DNA of 64,000 nucleotides. Source: Nitrospira lenta. Its GTDB lineage: Bacteria; Nitrospirota; Nitrospiria; Nitrospirales; Nitrospiraceae. Below, piece after piece: positions 54,043 to 63,092 of this stretch. The notes under the pieces were generated by a model, which was not told the origin of the DNA, did no database searches, and was given only the letters and a program-made list of their open reading frames with translations. Each line of letters opens with the position of its first letter. The first letter of the stretch is position 1. A program made the translations under genes and the position numbers. The stretch is from positions 1 to 64,000 of the forward strand of contig NZ_OUNR01000022.1 in the NCBI RefSeq assembly GCF_900403705.1. The letters run 5' to 3'.

Positions 54043-55056
54043 CTAATTCTCCGACGTTTCGACGATGTGATTTTCGAACCTCGTACAGCCCTCTGCCAAC
54101 AATCGGTTCGTCAGCATTTCGCCGGGCCATTCGATCGGCAGGTCGGCCGTGAACACCCAGACATCAGGAGACGTCCAGACCGGGCCATGCTCCTCCGGCA
54201 GTTCCGGATCGAACAGATCGGTCCACACGGGCATATAGACACCGTTGCCGCATTGCGTATGCAGATGCACGACCGTCCTCGACCGGACCAACGGATCCAA
54301 ATCCCGCCACACTGCCGCGGTTTCATCGGCCAGATGATGGATACGCACCGCATTCTGCGCATCGAACATCGCATAGGCCGCGTAGACCGGGACCTCGATG
54401 GTATCCGGCGCCAGCGCCAGTTCAGGACATTGCTCGACCAGCCCTTCAAGAATCGCCCGCCGATGCCGGTCCTCCCAGGAATCGGGCAACCCAGGATCGG
54501 ACGCGCCGATAATCTCGAAGAGCAAGAACGCGGTATTTTCCACCGGCGGATACAATCGCGCGGCGATCGCTTGCGTCCGCTCCGAATCTGCTACCGACGT
54601 CAAATGATCGTGCAGCATCTGGAGATTGAGCGGTTCCAGGGTCGCATCGGTCAACAGCCTCGATTCCACCCGCACCACCGTGCCGGCCGACAAGCGCAGA
54701 TGCCGATGGAGCAACTCCGCCGTGGCGATAGGATCGATTTTGAGCTTGAGTGGAGCCGTAAGATTCGCTTGGAGCGGGAGTTCCAACGCCGCCATCGTGG
54801 CGTAGACCGGCTTTTCTTCCGTCGATTCATCCAGGGCCAAGGTACAGCTGGCTTCCGCCAGCAGATCGAACAACCACTCGGCCATTTCCTCATCGAGCGC
54901 CGCCAAGACGGTCAGTAAATCGGACTCGCGTCCCTGCTCTAAAAAAGCTTGCAACGTATCAATCGCCGCATCGGTGTCGCCGTGATCATGCCGGCGCGCA
55001 TTGATCAAATGGATGAGGTCGCGGGTGAGCGGATCGGGACGAGACCAAGCCAACAT
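54043..55056 (-). CDS. Hypothetical protein, function unknown
   Basis: This 337-residue acidic protein, rich in Leu, Glu, Asp and Ala, has no signal peptide or membrane segment. The N-terminal 90 residues are helical (LINARRHDHGDTDAAIDTLQAFL), while the rest mixes strands and helices, with HLHTQCGNGVYMPVW near 265-280. I recognise no domain. It is the downstream neighbour of yjbQ on the same strand, separated by about 145 bases. I assign no function. Confidence 0.7.
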   Translation of the reverse strand: MLAWSRPDPLTRDLIHLINARRHDHGDTDAAIDTLQAFLEQGRESDLLTVLAALDEEMAEWLFDLLAEASCTLALDESTEEKPVYATMAALELPLQANLTAPLKLKIDPIATAELLHRHLRLSAGTVVRVESRLLTDATLEPLNLQMLHDHLTSVADSERTQAIAARLYPPVENTAFLLFEIIGASDPGLPDSWEDRHRRAILEGLVEQCPELALAPDTIEVPVYAAYAMFDAQNAVRIHHLADETAAVWRDLDPLVRSRTVVHLHTQCGNGVYMPVWTDLFDPELPEEHGPVWTSPDVWVFTADLPIEWPGEMLTNRLLAEGCTRFENHIVETSEN

Positions 55057-55201
55057 CAGACGCTCCTCAGATAACCGGAAAAAGATTCTTGCTCACCGAC
55101 ATCACACGATCTCCATGTTGCCAAAGAATCTGTGCTGGAGCAAGGGCGAAGACAGTTCCCGCGACCCTGCATCCGGCACCAATGACGGGGTACGGCACCC
55201 A

Positions 55202-55615
55202 TCATTCACCAATCACTTTCACCAACACACGCTTCCTTCGACATCCGTCAAATTCACCGTAAAAGATCTGTTCCCAGGGACCAAAATCAAGCCGCCCATC
55301 CGTTACCGCCACCACGACTTCACGCCCCATGAGTTGGCGTTTCACATGGGCATCGCCGTTGTCTTCCCCAGTCTCATTGTGCCGATACCGCGCGTCGTGC
55401 GGCGCAAGTCGTTCGAGCACATCATCGAAATCTCGCAGCAGTCCCGGTTCGTCGTCGTTGATATAGACGCTGGCGGTGATATGCATCGCGTTCACCAGCA
55501 CCAACCCTTCCGTCACTCCGCTCGCCTTGAGCACGGCTTCGACCTGAGGCGTAATATTGAGATAGGCGCGGCGCGTCTTAGTCTCGAACCAGAGTTCCTC
55601 TCGATACGACTTCAT
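55202..55615 (-). CDS. yjbQ: YjbQ/UPF0047 family protein
   Basis: This 137-residue protein belongs to UPF0047 (YjbQ). It shows the family segments [20 protein letters not shown] near 13-32, [23 protein letters not shown] near 37-60 and [28 protein letters not shown] near 101-128. Some members show weak thiamine-phosphate synthase activity, but the real function is unsettled. There is no signal peptide and the length is normal. It is divergent from the reductase remnant and the SH3-type gene. Confidence 0.9.
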   Translation of the reverse strand: MKSYREELWFETKTRRAYLNITPQVEAVLKASGVTEGLVLVNAMHITASVYINDDEPGLLRDFDDVLERLAPHDARYRHNETGEDNGDAHVKRQLMGREVVVAVTDGRLDFGPWEQIFYGEFDGCRRKRVLVKVIGE

Positions 55616-55740
55616 CAGCTAGCCTATTCGTGTGTGTCTCGACGGGCATTCTGCCGAACGGTCCGCCCGAGATTCAAGTGGCAGGCAAGAATCAGCGACT
55701 CGATTCGCCCCTGACCCGAAACAGACTATAAATGAGGATC

Positions 55741-56011
55741 ATGGCCAAGAGGCCACCCTCCGTGTTATCTCACCCGCTCTCTACTCACGCTCACACCATC
55801 TTGGCCCAACGATACCCCGCAAGAAACCCTACGGGCACCGTGACGGAAACCGCCGCGCAGCTTTTCTGGCGCGTTGCCCACGGCGACGCCTCAAGACGTC
55901 GCGAAGGCCTTCCGACTCGCCCATCGCCTCGGATGCAAAGGACTCACCGTGTTTCGCTCAGGGAGCCGGCCCGATCAGATGCTTTCCTGTTCACAACGAC
56001 AATCCTGCTGA
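55741..56011 (+). pseudogene. Remnant of a B12-dependent ribonucleotide reductase gene
   Basis: The ATG at 55741 opens a frame (AHTILAQRYPARNPTG, then TETAAQLFWRVA) that looks like the start of a class II ribonucleotide reductase. At about 55886 the reading continues one base out of frame as TPQDVAKAFRLAHRLGCKG, then LTVFRSGSRPDQMLSC, which looks like the end of the same enzyme. The several hundred residues between are missing. This fits a gene destroyed by a large internal deletion with a frame change. The identification rests on recalled motifs, not on an alignment. Confidence 0.6.
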
Positions 56012-56143
56012 CGCGTCCGCGCCGATCCAACGGCTCATCCCGCTGGTATAATTTCCCCACAAAATTGACTCCATCGGACCTAGGTGATAAGTACTTTCAC
56101 AGAATATGACCGTGTCCCGATGATCGCTACAGGGAGGTGCCCG

Positions 56144-56905
56144 ATGTTCGCAGTCGCTGGGGGTCCGTCGTTCGCAGGCAATGTGTTGTCCAATCTCTTT
56201 TTTGCCCGCCAACCGGAGCCGGATTTAGAGTTCACCGAAGAAGAATTGGAACAAACGTCAAATACCCGTTCGTCCTCACCCATGAAATCACCCAAGAAAT
56301 CAGGCGGACGTCCCGTCCTCTGGATTCTGCTCTTAGCCCTCATCGGCGGTGGCGCCTATGTAGCCATGGAGCCGGAAATGGTGATGGACTGGGTCAATCA
56401 GTTCCTAGGCGAAACTCCGGCCCCACAGATGGCCACGAGACCGGCGCCGATCGCACCGCCAGCGCCAGCCTCGTCTGATGCGCCGGCCCCAATTCCGGCC
56501 GGTCCGCAGGCAAACGCTCCGATGCCCGCGACTCCGCCTTCGTCATCGCCAATGGCCTCGGCACCAGCCCCTATCGAAGCACCCGCAGCACCGAGCGCGA
56601 TACCAGCGCCGTCTGCAATGCCGACGAATCCGGCAATGACAGCTCCGCCGGCACCCGCGTCCTTGTCTCCGATGTTCGGAGAAGGTCAGCGCGTCACGGT
56701 TGCGGTTGACCCTGCGCTCGCCGGCGGCATGATCGCGTTATCTCAAGATCCTGCCGGCACGAAGCCTGGCCCGACCGTTCGTCCGGGAACCGGCCTCACC
56801 ATTCTTGACGGCGACCTCCAACAGAACGGATGGGTCTACTCTGTCCGCAGCGACGATGGCGTCAAGGGATGGGTCGCTGAAAAGCGCCTTCGCTTGAAAC
56901 CGTAA
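56144..56905 (+). CDS. Membrane protein with Pro/Ala-rich linker and SH3-like domain
   Basis: This 253-residue protein has a charged N-terminus and one transmembrane helix (about 58-75, PVLWILLLALIGGG). A long Pro/Ala/Ser-rich linker follows (about 95-185), then a C-terminal SH3-like domain (about 190-253) with GWVYSVRSDDGVKGWVAEKRL near the end. It probably tethers the SH3 domain at the cell surface or in the periplasm. The ATG at 56144 is chosen for its GGGAGG ribosome-binding site; the frame opens at 56084. A TATAAT at 56047 is a possible -10 element. Confidence 0.75.
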   Translation: MFAVAGGPSFAGNVLSNLFFARQPEPDLEFTEEELEQTSNTRSSSPMKSPKKSGGRPVLWILLLALIGGGAYVAMEPEMVMDWVNQFLGETPAPQMATRPAPIAPPAPASSDAPAPIPAGPQANAPMPATPPSSSPMASAPAPIEAPAAPSAIPAPSAMPTNPAMTAPPAPASLSPMFGEGQRVTVAVDPALAGGMIALSQDPAGTKPGPTVRPGTGLTILDGDLQQNGWVYSVRSDDGVKGWVAEKRLRLKP

Positions 56906-56934
56906 TCCTCAGACTCACGTTCTTCGGGTTCATC

Positions 56935-56970
56935 AGAGGGCGGCGATACGATCCTGTATCGCCGCCCTCT
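56935..56970. terminator. Perfect 15-bp hairpin, probable terminator
   Basis: AGAGGGCGGCGATAC and its exact complement surround a six-base loop, 29 bases after the SH3-type gene. There is no T-run after it. It would end the upstream transcript; the TATAAT at 56975 follows directly. Confidence 0.65.
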
Positions 56971-56974
56971 GTGC

Positions 56975-56980
56975 TATAAT
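56975..56980 (+). promoter_or_regulatory. Candidate -10 element
   Basis: A perfect TATAAT lies four bases after the hairpin and about 50 bases before the HAD gene. No -35 hexamer of good quality is seen at the expected spacing, which falls inside the hairpin. Confidence 0.35.
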
Positions 56981-57027
56981 GCGCCCCGCCTATGCTCAAA
57001 TAAACTCAACCCGTATTGGAATTCGAC

Positions 57028-57726
57028 ATGCAGACGTTGCGCGCCATCCTCTTCGATTTCGACGGTGTCATCGCGAACACGGAGCCGCTACACTTTGCCG
57101 GGCTCCGGCGCACGCTGGCCGATATCAACATTATTCTTACGGAATCGGATTACTACGCCAACTATTTGGGATTTGATGATCGAGGGTGTTTCCTTGCGGC
57201 CCTGCAGGCCAATCAACGGCCGATCACTCCCGCAATCCTCCACGATCTGATGACGAAAAAAGCCGTCGCCTATCTCGCGTCGGTCCGTGATCATCTCGTC
57301 ATTTTCCCCGGTGTGCGGGAGTTCGTCGAACAGGCCGCCGCCCGCTATCCCTTGGCAATCGCCTCCGGCGCCCTCCGTCCTGAAATCGAACTCATTCTCG
57401 AACAAGCCGGCCTGAGAAAAGCCTTCCTTCATATCACCAGCGCGGAAGATGTCAGCCGCGGCAAGCCCGATCCGCAACCCTTTCAATATGCGCTCGCAGG
57501 GTTAACTCGCCTGCACCCGGATCTCGGATTGGACGCGGCATCGTGCCTGGTCATCGAAGATTCGCTGCCCGGCATCCGATCGGCGAAATCCGCCGGCATG
57601 AAAGTGCTGGCTGTCGCCAATACCCACACGACGCAAGATTTGCATGAAGCCCATGCCATCACCCACAGCCTGGCGGACACCGGCCTAGACGACCTGCGCA
57701 CCCGCCTATGGCCGGCCGTCTCATGA
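57028..57726 (+). CDS. HAD-superfamily phosphatase (subfamily IA)
   Basis: This 232-residue HAD hydrolase is of the beta-phosphoglucomutase/phosphoglycolate phosphatase type. Motif I is FDFDGVIANTE near the start, giving the nucleophile Asp and the acid/base Asp. Motif II is a Ser in IASGALRPE near 113, motif III the Lys in SRGKPDPQPF near 149, and motif IV VIEDSLPGI near 177. The substrate is not known. It starts at ATG 57028; a TTG at 57016 is also open. The gene ends 13 bases before the cobalamin-binding-type gene, so it heads the run leading to hpnD and hpnE. Confidence 0.9.
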   Translation: MQTLRAILFDFDGVIANTEPLHFAGLRRTLADINIILTESDYYANYLGFDDRGCFLAALQANQRPITPAILHDLMTKKAVAYLASVRDHLVIFPGVREFVEQAAARYPLAIASGALRPEIELILEQAGLRKAFLHITSAEDVSRGKPDPQPFQYALAGLTRLHPDLGLDAASCLVIEDSLPGIRSAKSAGMKVLAVANTHTTQDLHEAHAITHSLADTGLDDLRTRLWPAVS

Positions 57727-57739
57727 GGATCAGACTGTA

Positions 57740-58675
57740 ATGCGTATCTGCTCGCTGGTCCCCGGCGCCACAGAGGTTGTCGCCGCGCTCGACCTCGCGG
57801 ATCAATTAGTGGCCGTCAGCCACGAGTGCGACTACCCGGAATCCGTCCGGCACGTCCCATCCGTCGTTGAGCCGATGCTTGATCAGCACACCCTCTCAAG
57901 TGACGCCATCGATCAAGCGGTCAAACAGCTCGTGAGTACCGGTCAACGGCTCTATCGCCTCAACGAGCAACGCCTGCTTGCGGCTCGCCCGGACGTCATC
58001 TTGACTCAGGATCTCTGTCATGTGTGCGCCGTGACGCCGGATCAATTGACACAGGCCATCACCGCGCTCCCCTCCGCGCCACAGCTCGTGACGCTGAATC
58101 CGACGTCAATGGAAGACATGCTGCGCGACATCGAACGCATCGCTCAGGCCGTGGGTGCGCCCGACCGGGGACACCAATTGCTCCAGTCCTTACGCGGCCG
58201 GCTCGATCGAGTATCCGCCGCCATACGCCCTACTCGTCCGCGCGTGGTCTGCCTGGAATGGCTTGACCCGCTCTATATTGCCGGGCATTGGGTGCCTGAA
58301 ATGGTGGCCCTCGCGGGCGGAGAGGATGTGCTTGGCCGCCGCGATCACCCCTCGCGTGAAACCACCTGGCAGGAAGTCACGGATGCCAACCCAGACATCC
58401 TGCTCATCATGCCCTGCGGCTATTCCGTTCAACGAACGCTGGATGAACTCAGCCGCCTTCAACACACGAATCCACCATGGTCCGCACAGCTCGCTCGCTG
58501 GCCTCAGACCTATGTCCTCGATGCGAACTCCTATTTTAGCCGTCCCGGCCCCCGGCTTGTTGACGGCGTGGAGTTACTCGCCGCCATCCTTCACCCGGGG
58601 CCATCGCATCACTTGAACCCTGCCGCGGCCGTCCGTCTGACGACCGCTGCGCTCTCCGTGGAGTCTCGCGCATGA
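57740..58675 (+). CDS. Cobalamin-binding-type periplasmic protein family (BtuF-like), no signal peptide
   Basis: This 311-residue protein has the two-lobe, helix-linked fold of BtuF/FhuD-type binding proteins, opening with CSLVPGATEVVAALDLADQL and containing LAARPDVILTQDLCHVC near 80-96. BtuF binds vitamin B12 for an ABC transporter. Here there is no signal peptide and no transporter gene nearby, so a cytoplasmic role or different ligand is possible. Its stop overlaps the hpnD start (ATGA). The family call is fairly firm; the ligand is not. Confidence 0.85.
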   Translation: MRICSLVPGATEVVAALDLADQLVAVSHECDYPESVRHVPSVVEPMLDQHTLSSDAIDQAVKQLVSTGQRLYRLNEQRLLAARPDVILTQDLCHVCAVTPDQLTQAITALPSAPQLVTLNPTSMEDMLRDIERIAQAVGAPDRGHQLLQSLRGRLDRVSAAIRPTRPRVVCLEWLDPLYIAGHWVPEMVALAGGEDVLGRRDHPSRETTWQEVTDANPDILLIMPCGYSVQRTLDELSRLQHTNPPWSAQLARWPQTYVLDANSYFSRPGPRLVDGVELLAAILHPGPSHHLNPAAAVRLTTAALSVESRA

Positions 58676-59532
58676 CTGTCGATGAAGCTCAGGCCTATTG
58701 CACCGCGCTCACGAAAACAAGCGGCAGCAATTTCTACTACTCTTTCTTCTTTCTTCCCAAGGCGCGCCGCAGCGCGATGTATACGGTATACGCGTTCTGC
58801 AAAGCCGTCGATAGTGCGGTGGATGAGCCGGCTCCCGGCAGTCAGCCGCAGGAAGAGCTGGCCCGATGGCGCGTGGAATTGGATGCCGCCTATCACGGCA
58901 CGCCGACATGGCCGATCACCATCAGCCTGGCGCACCATGTGAAAGCGCTCTCGATTCCCAAGGTCTATTTTGAAGAATTGATCAAGGGCGTGGAGATGGA
59001 TCTGCACAATAACCGCTACGTCACCTTCGACGAGCTCTCGTCCTATTGCTATCGCGTCGCGTCCGTCGTAGGCCTCATCTGCCTGCACATCTTCGGCGCC
59101 ACCTCGGCTCGGGCACAGGACTACGCCGTGGATCTCGGCATGGCCTTCCAACTCACCAACATTCTCCGGGACGTGGGCACCGACGCCGCGCAGAACCGCA
59201 TCTACCTCCCGCTCGAAGACCTGAAGGCTTGCAAGTATTCAGAAAAGGCCCTGCGGCAACAGACCTATTCACCGGAGTTCCAAAAGTTGATGCAGTTTGA
59301 AGCCGCCCGCGCCCGGCAGTACTATGACAAAGCCCGAGCCGCACTGATGGCGCTCCCGCCGCACGAGCGCCGCGCTCTCACGGTCGCGGAAATTATGCGC
59401 GGCGTCTACTCCCGAATCCTAAAGAAGATTGAAGCCTCCGACTACCAGGTATTCGGCCCGCGCCTGCGGCTGACCACTAGTCATCGCCTGACGATTGCCG
59501 CGGGAATCTGGCTGCGCTCTCGATTCTCGTGA
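58672..59532 (+). CDS. hpnD: Presqualene diphosphate synthase HpnD
   Basis: This 286-residue squalene/phytoene synthase-family enzyme condenses farnesyl diphosphate to presqualene diphosphate. The first Asp-rich motif is AVDSAVDE near 45-52 and the second is FQLTNILRDVGTDAAQNRIYLP near 163-184, both complete. The YSFFFLPKARRSAMYTVYAFCKAVD opening is typical of HpnD. It overlaps the gene before it (ATGA) and hpnE after it (GTGA). HpnC, which with HpnD and HpnE completes the usual route to squalene, is not in the window. Confidence 0.93.
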   Translation: MTVDEAQAYCTALTKTSGSNFYYSFFFLPKARRSAMYTVYAFCKAVDSAVDEPAPGSQPQEELARWRVELDAAYHGTPTWPITISLAHHVKALSIPKVYFEELIKGVEMDLHNNRYVTFDELSSYCYRVASVVGLICLHIFGATSARAQDYAVDLGMAFQLTNILRDVGTDAAQNRIYLPLEDLKACKYSEKALRQQTYSPEFQKLMQFEAARARQYYDKARAALMALPPHERRALTVAEIMRGVYSRILKKIEASDYQVFGPRLRLTTSHRLTIAAGIWLRSRFS

Positions 59533-60833
59533 CCACTCCACCCGCAGAGTCCGTTGTCATCCTCGGCACCTCGCTCGCAAGCCTGGTCGCGGCCTATGAA
59601 CTGGCCCGGCAGGGCTATCACCTGACGCTCATCGAACACCCCAGTTGGGCAGACGATCTCCCGGCATCTGAACACCTCCTCGGCTGCCATCGAAACATGC
59701 ACGCTCTGCTCGGCACTCTTCCAGGATTGGAACCCGCGCCGAAAAACCCGGCCACCCCTCTTGAGTTTTTCTCGCCCGACAGACGCATCGTCTCCTACAG
59801 GCCGCCGGCGCTTCCCGGATCGCTCCAATGGATCGCCGGACTCGTTCGCTTTCGCGGTCTGTCCTGGACCGATCGCTGGCAGCTCCTCTCCTATCTCGAA
59901 CGCATCTGGGAACAGGAGCTGTCTGCCCCGACCACTCTGGACCAGCGCACCGCCGACGTCTGGCTGGCATCGATCGGTCAAAGCCAATCCGCACGTAAGC
60001 ACATCTGGTCCCCCCTGATCCGATTCCTTACAGGCAATGCCCTGACCGATCTCTCGGCGGCCTCCTGCGCGCGAGCCCTGACGCCTCCCTTTCTCACCGA
60101 TGCGCGCGCATCCTCTTGCACCAGGCTCAGCAGCGCACAACTCCAAAACCTGTATCATCAGTTGAAAATGGCCTTGTCGGCGCTGGGCGCGCACGTGCAG
60201 ATACAAACAGACTTTCCCCACATTCAATTCGGCCAACACCGTATCGACCATATCCGCCTGAGCGACGGACGCACTCTGCACGCGACCTGGTACCTGTCCG
60301 GAATACCGCATCACGCACTCCAGAAGCTCCTCCCGGATCGGCTGCTCACTCGGTATGGATACTTTTCACAACTGAGCGACTTGACGGATCTCCCCGCCCT
60401 ATCCGTCCATCTGACAGAATCGGCATCGACCAGTATTCCCCGCCTCGTGCTCTTGCCTGGGCAGGGATTTCAGTCTGTCACCGTGTCGCGTACGGATCCG
60501 TCAACGGCCCTCTATGAATTGTCGGTAACCGGCGATATCCCGTTTATCGAACGAACAGATGCCGACCTTATCGACCTGGCGAAACAGGAGCTTCAGCGCC
60601 TGTTCCCCGCTCTCCAGACGATTCCGCTGCACGCGACCGCTCTCCATCGCCGCCCTCGGGCAGCACTGTCGCTCACATCGGGGGCAACGATACTCCGCCC
60701 GATTCAGCAAAGCCCCGTGCAGAACCTATTGGTCGCCGGTGCATGGACCGACACCGGCTGGCCGACTTCCAGCGAGAGTGCCGTCGTCAGCGCACGTCGG
60801 TGCGTCACCGCCATCACAGGCTCCCCGTCTTGA
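59529..60833 (+). CDS. hpnE: FAD-dependent hydroxysqualene dehydroxylase HpnE
   Basis: This 434-residue flavin amine-oxidase-fold protein follows hpnD, the position of HpnE in hopanoid clusters. The dinucleotide loop at the N-terminus reads ILGTSLASLVAAYELA, lacking the second glycine of the usual GxGxxG, so FAD binding may be altered. Segments near the end (NLLVAGAWTDTGWPTSSESAVVSA) match the FAD-closing motif of the family. The start is GTG, overlapping the hpnD stop (GTGA). It should convert hydroxysqualene to squalene for hopanoid synthesis. Confidence 0.85.
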   Translation: MTTPPAESVVILGTSLASLVAAYELARQGYHLTLIEHPSWADDLPASEHLLGCHRNMHALLGTLPGLEPAPKNPATPLEFFSPDRRIVSYRPPALPGSLQWIAGLVRFRGLSWTDRWQLLSYLERIWEQELSAPTTLDQRTADVWLASIGQSQSARKHIWSPLIRFLTGNALTDLSAASCARALTPPFLTDARASSCTRLSSAQLQNLYHQLKMALSALGAHVQIQTDFPHIQFGQHRIDHIRLSDGRTLHATWYLSGIPHHALQKLLPDRLLTRYGYFSQLSDLTDLPALSVHLTESASTSIPRLVLLPGQGFQSVTVSRTDPSTALYELSVTGDIPFIERTDADLIDLAKQELQRLFPALQTIPLHATALHRRPRAALSLTSGATILRPIQQSPVQNLLVAGAWTDTGWPTSSESAVVSARRCVTAITGSPS

Positions 60834-60866
60834 CCGCATCTTCTTTCACCTGGTACGTATGCCTTG

Positions 60867-61181
60867 ATGCACACTCACACCAAATCCATACTAGCCGCAG
60901 GAATCACACTGATCGGCCTATTCGGCTGCGCATCGGATCCGTATAACCGTGGCGACCACCCCTCCTGGTATAGCCGGACCGACGTGGACCGCGATTACAT
61001 GGAGTGTGAATACAAATCCCGGCTGGCTAACGAACAGCATTTTTACAACCAGCGTTCTCCTTTCCCATTCAGTCCAGGCCCCCAAAACCCCGCCGACCAC
61101 GCGCGCGCCCTGCACGGACTCTCGACCATCAACGCAATGCGCGATACCTGCCTGGCCGCGAAGGGCTACCGAGTGGAGTAG
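60867..61181 (+). CDS. Small hypothetical lipoprotein
   Basis: This 104-residue protein has a lipoprotein signal (MHTHTKSILAAGITLIGLFGC) with a good lipobox and Cys at 21. The mature part is polar, with HPSWYSRTDVDRDYMECEYKS and a second half with a conserved-looking CLAAKGYRVE end. It resembles the short envelope lipoproteins common in such bacteria. The ATG at 60867 is chosen over the TTG three bases earlier. It follows hpnE by 33 bases and may be co-transcribed. The function is unknown. Confidence 0.7.
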   Translation: MHTHTKSILAAGITLIGLFGCASDPYNRGDHPSWYSRTDVDRDYMECEYKSRLANEQHFYNQRSPFPFSPGPQNPADHARALHGLSTINAMRDTCLAAKGYRVE

Positions 61182-61297
61182 GGTGACGCCTGGGCTGAGT
61201 GCACATAATCCTCCTCTCCACGCTGCTCGATTCTGACGCATTGACATCACACCGCGGCCTTCCTAAGATACCGCCTCCAACTAGTTCCGAGGCCATC

Positions 61298-61948
61298 ATG
61301 ACCACAACCCCGCTTCAGGATCTCGCCAAATCTCTGCATAACTGCCAGCGCTGCAAACTGGCCAAACTGGGACGCAGCCAGGTCGTCTTCGGTGTGGGAA
61401 ACCCGCGCGCCAGTATCATGTTCGTGGGTGAAGCGCCGGGAGCGAATGAAGATCTGAAGGGCGAGCCGTTTGTCGGCGCGGCGGGAAAGATTCTCAACGA
61501 CCTGTTGCAGTCGGCCGATCTCTCACGTGATGATATTTACATCGCCAATGTCATCAAGTGCCGGCCGCCTGAAAACCGTGACCCGGAATTGGATGAAGTG
61601 GAGACCTGCAAACCGTTTCTGCTGCAGCAGATTCAGCTGATTCGTCCGAAGTTGGTTTGCACGCTGGGAAACTGGGCGACGCAAACGCTGCTGGAGCGGA
61701 AAGTCGGCATTACGAAGGTCAAGGCGCAGGCCTTCTACATGAAAGACTTTGTGCTGTTCCCGTTACTGCACCCGGCGGCGGCCCTGCATCAGGGGGGACT
61801 GCTCGACACGTTGAAGGCGGATTTTAAAAAGCTGAAGGAATTCCTCGACCGGAATACGAAACCGGCTGAGCCCGCATCGGCTGCGTCACCGGCAGCACCG
61901 ACGCTTCAGATCGACCCGCCACACCCGACTCAAATGGACCTGTTCTAG
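61298..61948 (+). CDS. Type-4 uracil-DNA glycosylase
   Basis: This 216-residue iron-sulfur uracil-DNA glycosylase removes uracil from DNA. Cluster cysteines are visible at C16 and C19 (CQRCKLA) and further on in [12 protein letters not shown] and VETCKPF. The uracil-pocket motif [20 protein letters not shown] lies near 47-66 and the HPAAAL motif near 168. The start at 61298 is chosen because the upstream frame has no family character. A Pro/Ala-rich tail ends in TQMDLF, reminiscent of a clamp-binding peptide. Confidence 0.94.
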   Translation: MTTTPLQDLAKSLHNCQRCKLAKLGRSQVVFGVGNPRASIMFVGEAPGANEDLKGEPFVGAAGKILNDLLQSADLSRDDIYIANVIKCRPPENRDPELDEVETCKPFLLQQIQLIRPKLVCTLGNWATQTLLERKVGITKVKAQAFYMKDFVLFPLLHPAAALHQGGLLDTLKADFKKLKEFLDRNTKPAEPASAASPAAPTLQIDPPHPTQMDLF

Positions 61949-61992
61949 TTCCTTCCCGCTCGGCACGAATACAAGTGCGGCGCAAGAACCAG

Positions 61993-62460
61993 CTATGCCT
62001 TGGAGGAGTGCCCCTCCGCCGTGGCGGCGGATTCAGTCTCATCGGCCTTGCCCTCTTCTTCACCTTCGGCAGGCTTCTCTTCTTCCGGCACATCAAACCA
62101 CTGCACCAGCATCTCATCCCACCAGCCCTCGGTCACGTCGTCACCGGGGTCAGTGCCCAGAAACGCGACCTCCTCTTTCTTCACATCGGAACCGACGAGT
62201 TGAGGCTGAAATTTCGCGCGGTCGATGACTTCTTTCGTCGCATAGCCGCCGATAATCCAGGCATCCGGATCGGCGCGGCGCGACTTGTACGCCTTCAATC
62301 CGATTTTGAGATACATGAACAGTTGCTGCTGGATCGGATCGGCGACACCCGATTGAGGCAAGCTCAACGTCTTCTCGATCTTCTTCCGCCAATGCCGATC
62401 GTCATACCGCGACGTGATCAGCTGCAACATTTTCTTTCCCAATTCAGCATCGAGCGCCAT
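61993..62460 (-). CDS. Hypothetical protein with acidic tail
   Basis: This 155-residue soluble protein opens with LDAELGKKMLQLITSRYDDRHWRKKIE. A central ADPDAWIIGGYATKEVIDRAKFQ segment follows, and it ends in a Glu/Ala-rich acidic tail from about 128 (EEEKPAEGEEEGKADE core). I recognise no domain. It is the downstream neighbour of the PEBP gene on the same strand. The function is unknown; the acidic tail suggests a flexible end. Confidence 0.7.
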   Translation of the reverse strand: MALDAELGKKMLQLITSRYDDRHWRKKIEKTLSLPQSGVADPIQQQLFMYLKIGLKAYKSRRADPDAWIIGGYATKEVIDRAKFQPQLVGSDVKKEEVAFLGTDPGDDVTEGWWDEMLVQWFDVPEEEKPAEGEEEGKADETESAATAEGHSSKA

Positions 62461-62512
62461 CTGTTGTCCCTTTACACAAACCGTCGTGATCTTGCCGGCA
62501 AGGCCTTCTTGC

Positions 62513-63070
62513 TTACCGACCGTACATCCCCGTAAACGATGTTTTTGCCAGCGCGTTTTGTTTCAGATAGTAGCCGACCATCGCGCCTGAAGCCTCCGGC
62601 TTGAGCGGAAGTTGATCGACCTTCAACGCATACAGAGTGAAGATGTATCGATGGGGCTTGTCGCCGGACGGAGGACAGGGTCCTCCGTACCCGGGCTGGC
62701 CGAAATCCGTCATGCTTTGAATGCTCCCCTGAGGCGCAGACGAACTGTCCGACTTGCCGGCCCCCGCCGGGAGCGAGGTCACGGTAGGAGCGATGTTGAA
62801 AATAACCCAATGCCACCAGCCGCTGCCGGTCGGCGCGTCAGGATCATACATGGTGAGCGCAAAGCTCTTGGTATCTTTGGGAGCATGCTCCCACAGCAGT
62901 TGCGGCGAGACATTCTGTCCGGCGCAGCCAAACCCATTAAACACATGGTCATTGCCGATCGTACTATGATCCTTGATCGTCGGACTCGTCAGCGAAAACT
63001 CTGCGGCAAAGCCCGCCTCAGGAAGTGCCAGTGCTGCCAGCAGCAACATGCCCCGTACGAAAGATCGCAT
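62513..63070 (-). CDS. YbhB/YbcL-family PEBP protein, exported
   Basis: This 185-residue phosphatidylethanolamine-binding-type protein (Raf kinase inhibitor-like) has a signal peptide (cleavage near residue 23, GFAAE). The anion-binding site is visible in PDAPTGSGWWHWVIFNI near 75-92, and GYGGPCPPSGDKPHRYIFTLYAL lies near 127-150. Bacterial YbhB/YbcL proteins are periplasmic or cytoplasmic with no settled role. The ATG at 63070 is chosen because a GAGGGAG ribosome-binding site precedes it. It lies 22 bases after the PmbA/TldE gene. Confidence 0.92.
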   Translation of the reverse strand: MRSFVRGMLLLAALALPEAGFAAEFSLTSPTIKDHSTIGNDHVFNGFGCAGQNVSPQLLWEHAPKDTKSFALTMYDPDAPTGSGWWHWVIFNIAPTVTSLPAGAGKSDSSSAPQGSIQSMTDFGQPGYGGPCPPSGDKPHRYIFTLYALKVDQLPLKPEASGAMVGYYLKQNALAKTSFTGMYGR

Positions 63071-63092
63071 GGTCTGCTCCCTCCTCATCGTC

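Noticed and set aside
55616-55740. Possible small gene between yjbQ and the reductase remnant
   Set aside because: No frame with a ribosome-binding site or family resemblance; treated as the upstream region of the remnant.
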